A DNA stretch of 64,000 nucleotides from Pseudoxanthomonas suwonensis (GTDB taxonomy: Bacteria; Pseudomonadota; Gammaproteobacteria; Xanthomonadales; Xanthomonadaceae): positions 3,531,118 through 3,595,117 of the forward strand of contig NZ_CP011144.1 in the NCBI RefSeq assembly GCF_000972865.1, written 5' to 3'. The position numbers were made by a program, and so were the translations under genes. A model generated the notes under the pieces. The model was not told the origin of the DNA. It searched no databases and saw nothing but the letters and a program-made list of their open reading frames with translations. Positions 30,417 to 39,222 of the stretch are shown in pieces; position 1 is the stretch's first letter, and each line of letters opens with the position of its first letter.

Positions 30417-31397
30417 CTAGATCGTCCGGCACTGCCTCCAGCGCACGGCATCTTCGCTGCCCGGGCGCGGGTTGAGCTGCACGCGCACGGTGCGCAGCGG
30501 CGGGTAGCGCTCCAGCTCGCTGCAGATCAGCGGCCAGACCATCTGGTCGCTGCCGCTGCGGTCGATCACCAGGGTGGCGCGGGTCAGCCAGTAGGCGCGG
30601 GTGATACCGGGCACCTCGGACAGCGTGCGCGCGACGTCGCTCTGGTAGCGGGCCAGGGTGGTGTCGTCCGGGTTCTCCTGGATGACGTCATCGTCGACGG
30701 GGGCCGCCGCTGCGGCGGCGGGTTCGGCGGGGGTCGCCGGCGTGGCGGCGGGTGCCGACGTCGGCGTCGCGGCGACCGTGGCGGAATCGCGGTTCGCCGA
30801 AGATTCCAGCTGCGGCAGCAGCACCGCCACCACCAGGCCCAGCGCCAGCGAGGCGCCCAGCGCGATCAGGGTGTGCCGCTTGGCCTGCGCGGTGGCGTCG
30901 GCCTCGATGCGCCGGGTCGTGTCGGCGGGCATGAACGGCTTGAGCAGCGGCCACAGGCGGCGACCGTCGATGACTTCGATGCCGCGCGCGGCCGCGGCGG
31001 CCAGCGCGTCGCGCTCGGCGCGGCCCTCGGTGAGCAGGATCCCGGCGCGCGCGCCGGCCATGTCCATCGCACTGGCCAGTTCCTCCACGCTCGATTCGCC
31101 GAGGCGGTAGGCCATGCCGTGCTTGCACGACAGCAGCCAGCGGCTGTCGCCGTCGGTCATCAGCAACTGGCTGCTGCTCGAGTCGCTGCCCGGATCGGGA
31201 CCGTGGCTGGCGTCGCGCAGGCCGCGCTGCTGCATGGCCTGGCCGATGATCGTGGCGAACTCGCGCCAGCGCAGGTTGGCCAATGCACGCAGGCCTGCGG
31301 CGGTTTCCGTTTCCTGACGCCGCACCAGCCACAAGTAGATCACTGCCAACACGGCCGCGAGCGCAGCCAAGGCCAGTCCCAATATCCAGGAAGACAT
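30417..31397 (-). CDS. Membrane protein with an Mrr-like restriction endonuclease domain
   Basis: A 326-residue protein with an N-terminal membrane helix (about 3-23), a cytoplasmic domain (about 35-165) resembling the Mrr catalytic fold (LRWREFATIIGQAMQQRGL, SRWLLSCKHG, SVEELASAMDMAGARAGILLTEG, RGIEVIDGRRLWPLL), and a second membrane helix (about 175-195). An Ala/Pro linker and a C-terminal domain of about 90 residues follow. The expected Asp-(Glu/Gln)-x-Lys active site is only partly recognisable: the core strand reads LLSCKHG, with Cys where Gln or Glu is usual. So nuclease activity is doubtful and a structural or sensing role is possible. Convergent with gyrA, monocistronic. Confidence 0.75.
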   Translation of the reverse strand: MSSWILGLALAALAAVLAVIYLWLVRRQETETAAGLRALANLRWREFATIIGQAMQQRGLRDASHGPDPGSDSSSSQLLMTDGDSRWLLSCKHGMAYRLGESSVEELASAMDMAGARAGILLTEGRAERDALAAAAARGIEVIDGRRLWPLLKPFMPADTTRRIEADATAQAKRHTLIALGASLALGLVVAVLLPQLESSANRDSATVAATPTSAPAATPATPAEPAAAAAAPVDDDVIQENPDDTTLARYQSDVARTLSEVPGITRAYWLTRATLVIDRSGSDQMVWPLICSELERYPPLRTVRVQLNPRPGSEDAVRWRQCRTI

Positions 31398-31584
31398 GCG
31401 GATCCCTGCCAGAAAGCCCCTGTACCGGAGCGCGATGTTACACGTCTGGCGATGGCGCGCGCCGGAAAGAAAGTGGCCCGCCAGTCCGGTAGCCGAGAGG
31501 GGAGGGGAGCAAACGGCGGTGGGACTGGCGGGCCGGTTCCGATTCTGCCGCAGCGCTTTGTGCTCTGCAACAAACCGGTGGAGG

Positions 31585-32064
31585 TCAGATTTCCGGCGGC
31601 GGCGGGGCAGCGGCGTCCGTACCGCGCGAGCGCTGCAGTTCGCGGGTCAGCGCGTCGATGCGCGCGCCGAGCGCGTCCAGGTCGTCGCGGGTGGGCACAT
31701 CGAGCTGGCGCAACGTCTGCTGCACGCGCTGCTCGAACACCTTGCCCATGGTTTCCCAGGCCTCGCCGGCGCGGGCCTGTGCCCGGCCCATCGCCGAGTC
31801 CAGGCTCTGGCGCAGGCCTTCCAGCCGGCCGGCGGCGCCGGCGGCCGAAGCATCCGCGCCCTCGACCTGGCGGCCTTCCTCGGCCAGCTGGTCGAACAGC
31901 CGGCTGCCCTCGTTCTGTGCGCGGGCCAGCGCGCCGATACCGGCGAGCCAGACCTGGTGGGCGTTGTCACCCAGTTCGCGGGCGATGCGGCCGGCCTGTG
32001 CCTGCAGGTCGGCGACGCTGCCCAGTCCGGGGGTGTGGCCGGGGGTGTCGGGTTCAGCGCTCAT
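31585..32064 (-). CDS. Poly(hydroxyalkanoate) granule-associated phasin family protein
   Basis: A 159-residue amphipathic, Ala/Gln/Glu-rich protein with heptad-like helices (ARELGDNAHQVWLAGIGALARAQNEGSRLFDQLAEEGRQVE, VFEQRVQQTLRQLDVPTRDDLDALGARIDALTRELQ). This is the PhaI/PhaF-type phasin pattern, including the conserved VWLAGIGALARAQ and the LDVPTRDDLDAL coiled-coil segment. Phasins coat PHA granules in the cytosol. The upstream gene on the same strand encodes another PHA-system protein, 74 bases away. No PHA synthase is in the window. Confidence 0.85.
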   Translation of the reverse strand: MSAEPDTPGHTPGLGSVADLQAQAGRIARELGDNAHQVWLAGIGALARAQNEGSRLFDQLAEEGRQVEGADASAAGAAGRLEGLRQSLDSAMGRAQARAGEAWETMGKVFEQRVQQTLRQLDVPTRDDLDALGARIDALTRELQRSRGTDAAAPPPPEI

Positions 32065-32138
32065 GTCCGGTCCTCGTGGTGTTCGCGACCGGACCAGTCT
32101 GCGCACCGGCGCGATAAGAGGACGTGAGTTGCCCGCCG

Positions 32139-32414
32139 TCAGTCCAGGCGCTCGTCCAGCACCCGCCGGATCTCGGCCTCGACCTGGCCGCGCAGCGCCG
32201 ACAGCAGGAAACCCAGTTCGGCCGTCACCCGGACCTGGCGCGGCAGCAGCTCGACCTGGCCCTGCAGGCCGGGGCCGGACAGCTGGACCGAGTCGCCCTG
32301 CCAAGCACCGGAAACCCCGTAGCGGTCGCGCAGCTGCGCGGCGATGCCGTCGACGATCGCGCGCGCCTCGTCCGCGCTGCGGGTGTGCGGATGCAGGATG
32401 TCGATGCGGGCCAT
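32139..32414 (-). CDS. Polyhydroxyalkanoic acid system family protein
   Basis: A 91-residue protein (MARIDILHPHTRSADEARAIVDGIAAQL...) matching the small PHA granule-region family: an N-terminal beta strand with HPH, a long helix, then alternating strands (VELLPRQVRVTAELGFLLSALRGQVEAEIRRVLDERL). I chose the ATG at 32414, since the preceding 31 codons look non-coding and overlap the divergent FHA-gene promoter. It probably forms an operon with the phasin gene. Molecular role unknown. Confidence 0.82.
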   Translation of the reverse strand: MARIDILHPHTRSADEARAIVDGIAAQLRDRYGVSGAWQGDSVQLSGPGLQGQVELLPRQVRVTAELGFLLSALRGQVEAEIRRVLDERLD

Positions 32415-32506
32415 GGCGCAGGTCGGGAACGGGGGGCGGAAAGGGTAGCCGCGATGCCGGCACAGGGCCAGCGGGACGGGCATCCGAATGCTAGGCTCTG
32501 CCCCCA

Positions 32507-33304
32507 ATGTCCGACCTGCAACTCCATTTCGCCCAGCGCCAGCAGGCGGACCACCCCCTGTCCCCCGGCGTCCACCGCGTCGTCCGCCAGCCCAACGGCG
32601 CGCTGGGGATCGGCGATGCGCTGCCCGGGGTGCTGCTGCTGCAGTTCTGCCTGGACCGGCGTGGGCTGTGGCTGCAGGTGCCTCCCGGCGCCCGCGGGGT
32701 CCACGTCAACGGGCGCCCGGTGCAGCGGATGGCGCTGCTGCGTGCCGGCGACGCGGTCTACGTCGACGGTGTGGAACTGCTGGTGCGCGCGCCGCTGCGG
32801 CCGCGGCCGGCGCCGCTGGACCCGGGCGAGCATGCCGGCGACCCCCGCGTCGTCCTGCGCGGCGTGGGTGGCCAGCACCATGGCCGCAGCTTCACTCTCG
32901 GTCCGCCGCGGCTGGTCGGCACCTCGCGCGAGGCCGACATCCGCATCGACGACCCCGCGTTCCCGGCGCGGCATGCGCTGCTTGAGCGGCATGGGGACGT
33001 GGTCCTGCTGCGCGGCCTCGGCCAGGAATCCAGCGTGGTGAACGGCGTGGCGGTGCGCGACGCTGTGCTCGGTGTGGGCGACCAGGTGGTGTTCGACGGG
33101 CAGCACCGGTTCGTCGTGGAATTCCCGGCCGCGCCGGCGGACGTTCCGTCGCAGGCGACGGTGCCGGCCGCGGAGACCGAGCCGGTTGCCGCAGTGTCGG
33201 ACGATGGCCCGGCCCGGCCCCGGGCGCGCCTGCCCTGGCTGCTGCTGGCCGCGCTGCTGCTGGGCCTGGTGTTCAGCGCGCTGCTGTGGTTTGGCGCGCG
33301 CTGA
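32507..33304 (+). CDS. FHA-domain membrane protein
   Basis: A 265-residue protein with two forkhead-associated-like modules and one C-terminal membrane helix. The N-terminal module (about 15-95) is degenerate (ALGIGDALP, VHVNGRPVQRMALLRAGDAVYVDG); the second (about 120-210) is canonical, with VGTSREADIRIDDPAFPARHALLE and SSVVNGVAV, which carry the expected phosphopeptide-binding Arg, Ser/Thr and Asn. A linker and hydrophobic segment (about 243-262) end the protein. It probably recognises phosphothreonine proteins at the inner membrane; no kinase is nearby. A -10-like TAGGCT (32492-32497) lies only nine bases before the ATG. Its last 32 bases overlap the msrQ end. Confidence 0.85.
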   Translation: MSDLQLHFAQRQQADHPLSPGVHRVVRQPNGALGIGDALPGVLLLQFCLDRRGLWLQVPPGARGVHVNGRPVQRMALLRAGDAVYVDGVELLVRAPLRPRPAPLDPGEHAGDPRVVLRGVGGQHHGRSFTLGPPRLVGTSREADIRIDDPAFPARHALLERHGDVVLLRGLGQESSVVNGVAVRDAVLGVGDQVVFDGQHRFVVEFPAAPADVPSQATVPAAETEPVAAVSDDGPARPRARLPWLLLAALLLGLVFSALLWFGAR

Positions 33305-33917
33305 GCCACCGCACCGCGCGCCAGCCCAGCAGCACCGCCAGGATCGCCGCGTACAGCGCCGGCTCGCGCAGGTCGGACTTCACCAGCCACCAGAAGTGCA
33401 GCACCGCCAGCACGCCCACGGCGTAGACCAGCCGGTGCAACTGGCCCCAGCGCCGGCCCAGCCGCCGCATCCAGCCCAGGGTGGAGGTGATCGCCAGCGG
33501 CACCAGCAGCAGCCAGGCGGCGAAACCGACGGTGATGTACGGGCGCTTGGCGATCTCCTCGAACACCTGCGTCCAGTAGCCGCCGAGGTCCAGCACCAGG
33601 TAGGCGGTCAGGTGCAGGCTCGCGTAGAAGAAGGCGTACAGGCCGAGCATGCGCCGGAAGCGCAGCAGCACCGCCTGGCCGGTGAGCTGCCGCAGCGGCG
33701 TCACCGCCAGGGTCAGCAGCAACAGGCGCAGCGCCCACAGGCCGGTGCGGTGCTCGATCTCGGCCACCGGGTCGGCGCCGAGCGCGTCTCTGCCGGTGCG
33801 CCATACGTCGGCGATCTGCCAGGCCAGCCACGCCGCCGGCAGCAGCGCGGCCACATGCACGGCGGCCTTGGCCCACACCAGCGCCGCCGGCGTGGGCGGT
33901 CGCGGGCGGCGGCTCAT
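33273..33917 (-). CDS. msrQ: Haem-binding membrane subunit MsrQ
   Basis: A 214-residue integral membrane protein of the ferric-reductase-like family with six predicted helices and conserved histidines in the helices (FFYASLHLTAYL, WGQLHRLVYAVGVLAVLHFWW). It passes electrons from the quinone pool to MsrP for repair of oxidised methionines in periplasmic proteins. It follows msrP by 28 bases on the same strand, the standard msrPQ arrangement. The 3' end overlaps the FHA gene. Confidence 0.92.
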   Translation of the reverse strand: MSRRPRPPTPAALVWAKAAVHVAALLPAAWLAWQIADVWRTGRDALGADPVAEIEHRTGLWALRLLLLTLAVTPLRQLTGQAVLLRFRRMLGLYAFFYASLHLTAYLVLDLGGYWTQVFEEIAKRPYITVGFAAWLLLVPLAITSTLGWMRRLGRRWGQLHRLVYAVGVLAVLHFWWLVKSDLREPALYAAILAVLLGWRAVRWLSARQTTAAR

Positions 33918-33945
33918 GCGTCGCCCGTCGCCGCCACGGTCGCGG

Positions 33946-34917
33946 TCAGTACCACTTGCGCAGGTCCATGCCGGCGTACATCGCGGCGACCTGCTCGGCG
34001 TAGCCGTTGAACGGGCGGGTCGGGATCCGCCCGGCGAACAGCTTGCTCTTGCTGCCGGCAATGCGGCGCTCGGTCTTCTGGCTCCAGCGCGGGTGGTCGA
34101 CGTCCGGGTTGACGTTGGAGAAGAAGCCGTACTCCGACGGCTGCAGGTCGTGCCAGGCCGTCGGCGGCATCCGCTCGGCGAAGCGGATCGCCACGATGGA
34201 CTTGATCGACTTGAAACCGTACTTCCACGGCACCACCAGCCGCAGCGGCGCGCCGTTCTGCTGCGGCAGCGGCTTGCCGTACAGGCCGGTGGCCAGCAGG
34301 GTCAGCGGGTGCATGGCCTCGTCGATGCGCAGGCCCTCGCGATACGGCCAGTTGATCGAGCGGTAGCGGATGCCCGGCATCTGCTTGGGATCGGCCAGGG
34401 TGGTGAAGGCCACGTACTTCGCCCGGGAGGTCGGTTCGAAGCGCTTGAGCACGTCGCCCAGCGGCACGCCCAGCCACGGGATCACCATCGACCAGCCCTC
34501 GACGCAGCGCAGCCGGTAGACGCGCTCCTGCGGCGCCAGCCCGTGCAGCAGGTCTTCCAGCGCGACGCGGCCGGGCCTGGCGCATTCGCCGTCCACGGCC
34601 ACCGACCAGGGCGAGGTACGCAGCGTCTTGGCCGCGCGCGAGGGGTCGCCCTTGTCGGTGCCGAATTCGTAGAAGTTGTTGTAGGTGGTGATGTCCTCGT
34701 AGCGGGTGAGTTCCTCGTCCGTGCGGAAGCCGGCCTTCGCGTCGGCGCTGCTGATCGCTGTCTTCGGTGGCGGCGGAGGTTCGGCCTCGGCGCAACCGGA
34801 CACGGCGCCGAGCAGCGGGCTGGCGGCGAAGGCGGCCAGCAACCGGCGACGGTCGCGGTAGACCGGCTCGTCGGTGATTTCGCCGGCAGGAATCCTGGGC
34901 AGGCGCAGGATCGGCAT
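33946..34917 (-). CDS. msrP: Periplasmic methionine sulfoxide reductase catalytic subunit MsrP
   Basis: A 323-residue molybdopterin oxidoreductase. The N-terminus holds a Tat-type signal ([23 protein letters not shown]). The mature part shows the sulfite-oxidase fold, with [18 protein letters not shown], the molybdenum-ligand cysteine in [15 protein letters not shown] (about 145) and [15 protein letters not shown]. The start at 34917 ([24 protein letters not shown]) fits the family; longer upstream in-frame sequence does not. Works with MsrQ. Confidence 0.93.
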   Translation of the reverse strand: MPILRLPRIPAGEITDEPVYRDRRRLLAAFAASPLLGAVSGCAEAEPPPPPKTAISSADAKAGFRTDEELTRYEDITTYNNFYEFGTDKGDPSRAAKTLRTSPWSVAVDGECARPGRVALEDLLHGLAPQERVYRLRCVEGWSMVIPWLGVPLGDVLKRFEPTSRAKYVAFTTLADPKQMPGIRYRSINWPYREGLRIDEAMHPLTLLATGLYGKPLPQQNGAPLRLVVPWKYGFKSIKSIVAIRFAERMPPTAWHDLQPSEYGFFSNVNPDVDHPRWSQKTERRIAGSKSKLFAGRIPTRPFNGYAEQVAAMYAGMDLRKWY

Positions 34918-35065
34918 CGCATGGCTCCGGTGGAACGCAACGGTTGGGACCGCGGCCGGGGCAGGGCGGTTCCCGGCATCGCACGCGGTCGTCGGCGCCG
35001 GTCTTGGTTGCGCCCGCAACCGCTGCACTGCGGCATACTACGGGACCTTTCGTGACGGGTGGTTC

Positions 35066-36151
35066 ATGGCGCGCGCCTACAACTTCAGTGCCGGCCCTGC
35101 GACATTGCCGGAACCGGTCCTGCGCCAGGCGCAGGCCGAGATGCTGGACTGGAACGGCGTGGGCGCCTCGATCGTGGAGCTGAGCCATCGCGGCGCAGAA
35201 TTCATGGACGTGGCCGCGCAGGCCGAGGCCGACCTGCGCCGGTTGCTGTCGGTGCCGGACGACTACGCGGTGCTGTTCCTGGCCGGCGGCGCGACCACCC
35301 AGCAGGCACTGCTGGCGCTGAACTTCGCCGCGCCCGGGCAGGTCGCCGACTACGTGGTCACCGGCCACTGGGGCAGGACCGCGATCAGGCAGGTCGAGCC
35401 GTACGTGCGCGTGCACGTGGCCGCCGACGGCGGGCCGGGCGGCTTCCGCGACATCCCGCCGCGCGACACCTGGTCGCTGAGCGCGGATGCGGCCTACGTC
35501 CACATCACCGCCAACGAGACCATCCACGGCGTCGAGTTCCGCGACACGCCGGAGGTGGGCGCCGCACCGCTGTTCGCCGACTTCAGTTCCTCGATCGCCT
35601 CCGAACCGGTGGACGTGTCCCGCTACGGGCTGATCTACGCCGGCGCGCAGAAGAACCTGGGCCCGGTCGGGATCTCGGTGGTGATCGTGCGCCGCGAGCT
35701 GTTGCAGCGCGAGGGCCAGCCGCGCGCGGACATCTTCACCTATGCCTCGCACGCGGCGCGCGACTCGATGCTCAACACCCCGCCGACCTGGAACTGGTAC
35801 CTGCTCGGCCTGACCGTGAAGTGGATGCTTGACGAGGGCGGAGTGGAGGAATTCGCGCGGCGCAATGCGGCCAAGGCCGGACTCGTCTACGGCGCGATCG
35901 ACGCGTCCGGCGGCTTCTACCGCAACGAAGTGGCCCCGGCGGTACGTTCGCGGATGAACATCCCGTTCTTCCTGTCCGACGAGACCCTGACCGCGCGCTT
36001 CGTCGCCGAGTCGAAGGCGGCCGGCCTGCTGGCGTTGAAGGGGCACAAGGCGGTCGGCGGGCTGCGCGCCTCGCTGTACAACGCCATGCCGGTGGCCGGC
36101 GCGCAGGCGCTGGTCGATTTCATGCACGATTTCCAGCAGCGGCATGGCTGA
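35066..36151 (+). CDS. serC: Phosphoserine aminotransferase
   Basis: A 361-residue PLP enzyme that makes 3-phosphoserine from 3-phosphohydroxypyruvate (serine pathway) and the equivalent step of pyridoxal phosphate synthesis. The start [19 protein letters not shown] is typical. FLAGGATTQ binds the cofactor phosphate, and the PLP lysine is in [12 protein letters not shown] (about 197). It begins the serC-pheA-aroA block. A CATACT-like -10 lies about 30 bases upstream of the ATG. Confidence 0.95.
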   Translation: MARAYNFSAGPATLPEPVLRQAQAEMLDWNGVGASIVELSHRGAEFMDVAAQAEADLRRLLSVPDDYAVLFLAGGATTQQALLALNFAAPGQVADYVVTGHWGRTAIRQVEPYVRVHVAADGGPGGFRDIPPRDTWSLSADAAYVHITANETIHGVEFRDTPEVGAAPLFADFSSSIASEPVDVSRYGLIYAGAQKNLGPVGISVVIVRRELLQREGQPRADIFTYASHAARDSMLNTPPTWNWYLLGLTVKWMLDEGGVEEFARRNAAKAGLVYGAIDASGGFYRNEVAPAVRSRMNIPFFLSDETLTARFVAESKAAGLLALKGHKAVGGLRASLYNAMPVAGAQALVDFMHDFQQRHG

Positions 36152-36171
36152 GCGGCTGGCAGATTGATCTT

Positions 36172-36205
36172 CTTGTAGGAAGCGCACTTCAGGGCGCGAC
36201 CGCCA
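36172..36205 (+). repeat. Single REP-like arm
   Basis: TTGTAGGAAGCGCACTTCAGGGCGCGACCGCC keeps the GTAGGA-x-GC core and a short hairpin but has no inverted partner before pheA. It lies in the 88-base serC-pheA gap. Confidence 0.5.
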
Positions 36206-36239
36206 TGCGGCCGACGCCAGAGACCACGGAACCCCGCCC

Positions 36240-37406
36240 ATGGCACCACCGAAAAAAACCGCGGCCGGACAGCCGGCGAAGAAGAAACCGGCGCCGCGAG
36301 GCAAGCAGGCCGCGCCTGCGGCTGCGCCGCCGCTGCTTGCCGACGTGCGCGCGCAGATCGACGGCATCGACCGCCGGATCCAGGAACTGATCGCGCAGCG
36401 CGCCGGCTTCGCCCTCCAGGTCGGCAAGGCCAAGGGCAAGCTGGCCGCGGCGGTGGACTACTACCGGCCCGAGCGCGAGGCGCAGGTTCTGCGCATGGTG
36501 GTCGACCGCAACGAGGGGCCGCTGTCGGACGAAGTCCTGGTCCACGTGTTCCGCGAGATCATGTCGGCCTGCCTGGCGCAGCAGGAGCCGCTGAAGATCG
36601 GCTACCTGGGTCCGGAGGGCACCTTCAGCCAGCAGGCGGTGCTCAAGCACTTCGGCCGCTCGGCGCACGGGCTGCCGCTGGGCAGCATCGAGGAAGTGTT
36701 CCAGGAGGTCGAGGCCGGCAACGCCGACTTCGGGGTGGTGCCGGTGGAGAATTCGGGGCAGGGCACGATCCAGGTCACCCTGGACATGTTCCTGACCTCG
36801 CAGCTGAAGATCTGCGGCGAGGTCGAGCTGAAGGTGCACCAGTACCTGCTCTCGCGCAGCGGGCGGATCGAGGACATCGAACGCGTCTACGCGCACCCGC
36901 AGGCGTTCGCGCAGACCGCCGGCTGGCTGCGCGCCAACCTGCCCAAGGCGGAGAAGGTGCCGGTGTCGAGCAATGCCGAGGGCGCGCGCCGGGCGCGCGG
37001 CGCCGACGACGCGGCGGCCATCGCCGGCGAGAGCGCGGCGCACGTGTACGGCCTGAAGAAGGTCATCATGCGTCCGATCCAGGACGACAAGGACAACACC
37101 ACGCGCTTCCTGGTGATCGGCCGGCAGATCTTCCCGCCGTCGGGGCACGACCGCACCTCGGTGCTGGTGTTCATCCACGACAAGCCCGGCGCGCTGTTCG
37201 ACGTGCTCAGTCCGTTCGCCCGGCACGGGATCAGCATGAACCGGATCGAGTCGCGGCCGTCGCACCAGGCCAAGTGGGAGTACGCGTTCTTCATCGACCT
37301 TGCCGGGCACGTGGAGGACGAGGCGATGAAGCAGGCGCTGGCGGAACTGGAGAAGCACGCAGCGCAGGTGAAAGTACTGGGGTCGTATCCGGTGGCGGTG
37401 CCGTAG
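36240..37406 (+). CDS. pheA: Bifunctional chorismate mutase / prephenate dehydratase
   Basis: A 388-residue P-protein for phenylalanine synthesis. After a Lys/Ala/Pro-rich N-terminal tail (1-33, unusual in length), it has the chorismate mutase domain (about 35-112, VRAQIDGIDRRIQELIAQRAGFALQVGKAKG). Next comes the prephenate dehydratase domain (about 118-295, GYLGPEGTFSQQAVLKHFG; DFGVVPVENSGQGT) and the C-terminal ACT regulatory domain (about 300-385, NRIESRPSHQAKWEYAFFIDL), which senses phenylalanine. aroA follows after 295 bases that hold a structured repeat and a tRNA fragment. Confidence 0.96.
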   Translation: MAPPKKTAAGQPAKKKPAPRGKQAAPAAAPPLLADVRAQIDGIDRRIQELIAQRAGFALQVGKAKGKLAAAVDYYRPEREAQVLRMVVDRNEGPLSDEVLVHVFREIMSACLAQQEPLKIGYLGPEGTFSQQAVLKHFGRSAHGLPLGSIEEVFQEVEAGNADFGVVPVENSGQGTIQVTLDMFLTSQLKICGEVELKVHQYLLSRSGRIEDIERVYAHPQAFAQTAGWLRANLPKAEKVPVSSNAEGARRARGADDAAAIAGESAAHVYGLKKVIMRPIQDDKDNTTRFLVIGRQIFPPSGHDRTSVLVFIHDKPGALFDVLSPFARHGISMNRIESRPSHQAKWEYAFFIDLAGHVEDEAMKQALAELEKHAAQVKVLGSYPVAVP

Positions 37407-37438
37407 GGCATTCCGTCGCACGGAAACGCATGTCGGTG

Positions 37439-37544
37439 GGAGCACGGCCATGCCCCTCGCGGGACACGCCGTGAATCCATCCATGGAGGCTCGACGGCGC
37501 CATCCATGGCGCCGACGGTCCCGCGAGGGGCATGGCCGCGCTCC
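37439..37544 (+). repeat. Structured palindrome family, copy E (106 nt, divergent arms)
   Basis: Arms of 26 bases (37439-37464 and 37519-37544; the left begins GGAGCACGGCCATGCCCC) pair at 25 of 26 positions. Between them lie TCCA-TCCA-TGGA and CTCGACGGCGCCA-TCCA-TGGCGCCGAC. The second inner hairpin matches the CTCGACGGC...ATCC...GCCGAC frame of copies A and B, whereas the arms are unrelated in sequence. It lies between pheA and aroA. Confidence 0.7.
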
Positions 37545-37597
37545 TCGACACGTGGCGGTGCGGTTCAAGGCAAAGGCAGGCCGGGACTGCCGGTGCA

Positions 37598-37630
37598 GGG
37601 TCGCAGGTTCAAATCCTGCCCCCGCTACCA
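37598..37630 (+). other. tRNA 3'-end fragment (T arm, acceptor 3' strand and CCA)
   Basis: GGTCGCAGGTTCAAATCCTG followed by CCCCCGCTACCA is a complete T arm, acceptor 3' strand and CCA end. No matching 5' acceptor strand (AGCGGGG/CGCGGGG), D arm or anticodon arm is found upstream, so it is not a working tRNA gene. It is closest to the 3' half of initiator tRNA-fMet as I recall it. Such fragments usually mark recombination or integration at tRNA genes. Confidence 0.65.
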
Positions 37631-37701
37631 CGTTTCGTGTCGCGTGACCGGCGCGAACGGAATTCAATCGACTTCAGTCAGCTGGAAACTACGGAGCAGA
37701 G

Positions 37702-39012
37702 ATGTCGCAGCAGTCGCAGCATTGGGTCGCAACCGCCGGGCAGCCGCTGCGCGGCACGCTGGAGATCCCGGGGGACAAGTCGGTCTCGCACCGCTCGGTG
37801 ATGCTGGCCGCGCTGGCCGACGGGGTGTCGACCATCGACGGGTTCCTCGAGGGCGAGGACACCCGGGCGACCGCGGCGATCTTCTCGCGGCTGGGCGTGC
37901 GCATCGAGACGCCATCGCCGTCGCGGCGGATCGTGCACGGGGTGGGCGTCGATGGCCTCAAGCCCGCCGACGGATCACTGGATTGCGGCAACGCCGGCAC
38001 CGGCATGCGCCTGCTGGCCGGCCTGCTGGCGGCGCAGCCGTTCGACAGCGTGTTGGTCGGCGACGAGTCGCTGTCCAGGCGGCCGATGCGGCGCGTGACC
38101 GGGCCGCTGGTGCAGATGGGCGCGAGGATCGACACGCAGGACGACGGCACGCCGCCGCTGCGCATCAACGGTGGCCAGGCGCTGACCGGGATCGACTACA
38201 CCCTGCCGGTGGCCAGCGCGCAGGTGAAGTCGGCGCTGCTGCTGGCCGGCCTGTACGCGTCGGGCGAGACCTCGGTGACCGAGCCGCATCCGACCCGCGA
38301 CTACACCGAGCGCATGCTCTCCGCCTTCGGGGTGGAGATCGAGTTCGCGCCCGGTTACGCGAAGCTGCGCGGTGGCCAGCGCCTGCGCGCGACCGACATC
38401 GCGGTGCCGGCGGACTTCTCCTCGGCGGCGTTCTTCCTGGTCGCGGCCAGCATCGTGCCCGGCTCCGAGCTGCGCCTGCGTGCGGTCGGGCTCAACCCGC
38501 GCCGCACCGGGCTGTTGCGGGCGCTGCGGCTGATGGGTGCGGACATCAGCGAGGAGAATCCGTCCACCCACGGCGGCGAGCCGGTGGCCGACCTGGTGGT
38601 GCGGTACGCGCCGCTGCGAGGCATCGAGGTGCCCGAGGTGCTGGTGCCGGACATGATCGACGAGTTCCCGGCGCTGTTCGTGGCCGCGGCCTGCGCTGAA
38701 GGCCCGACCGTGGTGCGCGGCGCGGCCGAGTTGCGGGTCAAGGAATCCGACCGGCTGGCGGCGATGGCGGTCGGCCTGCGCACGTTGGGCCTGCGGATCG
38801 ACGAGACGCCCGACGGCGCCACGATCCATCCCGGGCCGCTGGGCGCCGGCACGATCGAAAGCCATGGCGACCATCGGATCGCCATGGCCTTCGCGGTGGC
38901 CGCGCAGCGCGCGGCCGGGGAGGTGAGGGTGGACGACGTGGCCAACGTGGCCACGTCGTTCCCGGGCTTCGACCGGCTGGCGCAGGACTGCGGTTTCGGC
39001 CTGCGCGGTTGA
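37702..39012 (+). CDS. aroA: 3-phosphoshikimate 1-carboxyvinyltransferase (EPSP synthase)
   Basis: A 436-residue shikimate-pathway enzyme that joins phosphoenolpyruvate to shikimate-3-phosphate. Family motifs are in order: LEIPGDKSVSHRSVMLAALA (about 15-34), EDTRATAAIF, DCGNAGTGMRLLAGLLA (about 94-110), GDESLSRRPMRR (about 120-131), and ESDRLAAMA plus ESHGDHRIAMAFAVA near the C-terminus. The GDKSVSHR/GDESLSRRPM pattern with Ala in NAGT is the class II-like form. The ATG at 37702 is the natural start. Confidence 0.96.
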   Translation: MSQQSQHWVATAGQPLRGTLEIPGDKSVSHRSVMLAALADGVSTIDGFLEGEDTRATAAIFSRLGVRIETPSPSRRIVHGVGVDGLKPADGSLDCGNAGTGMRLLAGLLAAQPFDSVLVGDESLSRRPMRRVTGPLVQMGARIDTQDDGTPPLRINGGQALTGIDYTLPVASAQVKSALLLAGLYASGETSVTEPHPTRDYTERMLSAFGVEIEFAPGYAKLRGGQRLRATDIAVPADFSSAAFFLVAASIVPGSELRLRAVGLNPRRTGLLRALRLMGADISEENPSTHGGEPVADLVVRYAPLRGIEVPEVLVPDMIDEFPALFVAAACAEGPTVVRGAAELRVKESDRLAAMAVGLRTLGLRIDETPDGATIHPGPLGAGTIESHGDHRIAMAFAVAAQRAAGEVRVDDVANVATSFPGFDRLAQDCGFGLRG

Positions 39013-39049
39013 GGCCGCTGTCCGTCATCCTCCATCTGCGCACCCCTCT

Positions 39050-39163
39050 CCCGTCATCCCCGCGTAGGCGGGGATCCAGCGACTTGCACTTGGGGTCGCA
39101 GTCCCGGCGAGATCAGCCATTCGGCTGCTGTAAATGCTGTAAAGCGCTTCGCGGGGATGGCGG
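39050..39163 (+). repeat. Palindromic repeat, CCGTCATCCCCGCG family
   Basis: Arms CCCGTCATCCCCGCG and CGCGGGGATGGCGG enclose a nested unit with GCGGGGATCCAGCGACTT and ATCAGCCATTCGGCTGCTG. It lies between the convergent aroA and TonB-like genes and may act as a bidirectional hairpin; there is no U-tract. Confidence 0.78.
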
Positions 39164-39222
39164 CGTGCCTTGAAGGCGACCCCGGTCCATTCAGACCGGG
39201 GTCTCAAGCATTGCCAGCAGCA

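Noticed and set aside
37540..37632. A full tRNA gene between pheA and aroA
   Set aside because: GTGGCGG could pair with CCGCTAC, but this is out of register with the T arm, and no anticodon arm or matching acceptor 5' strand exists.
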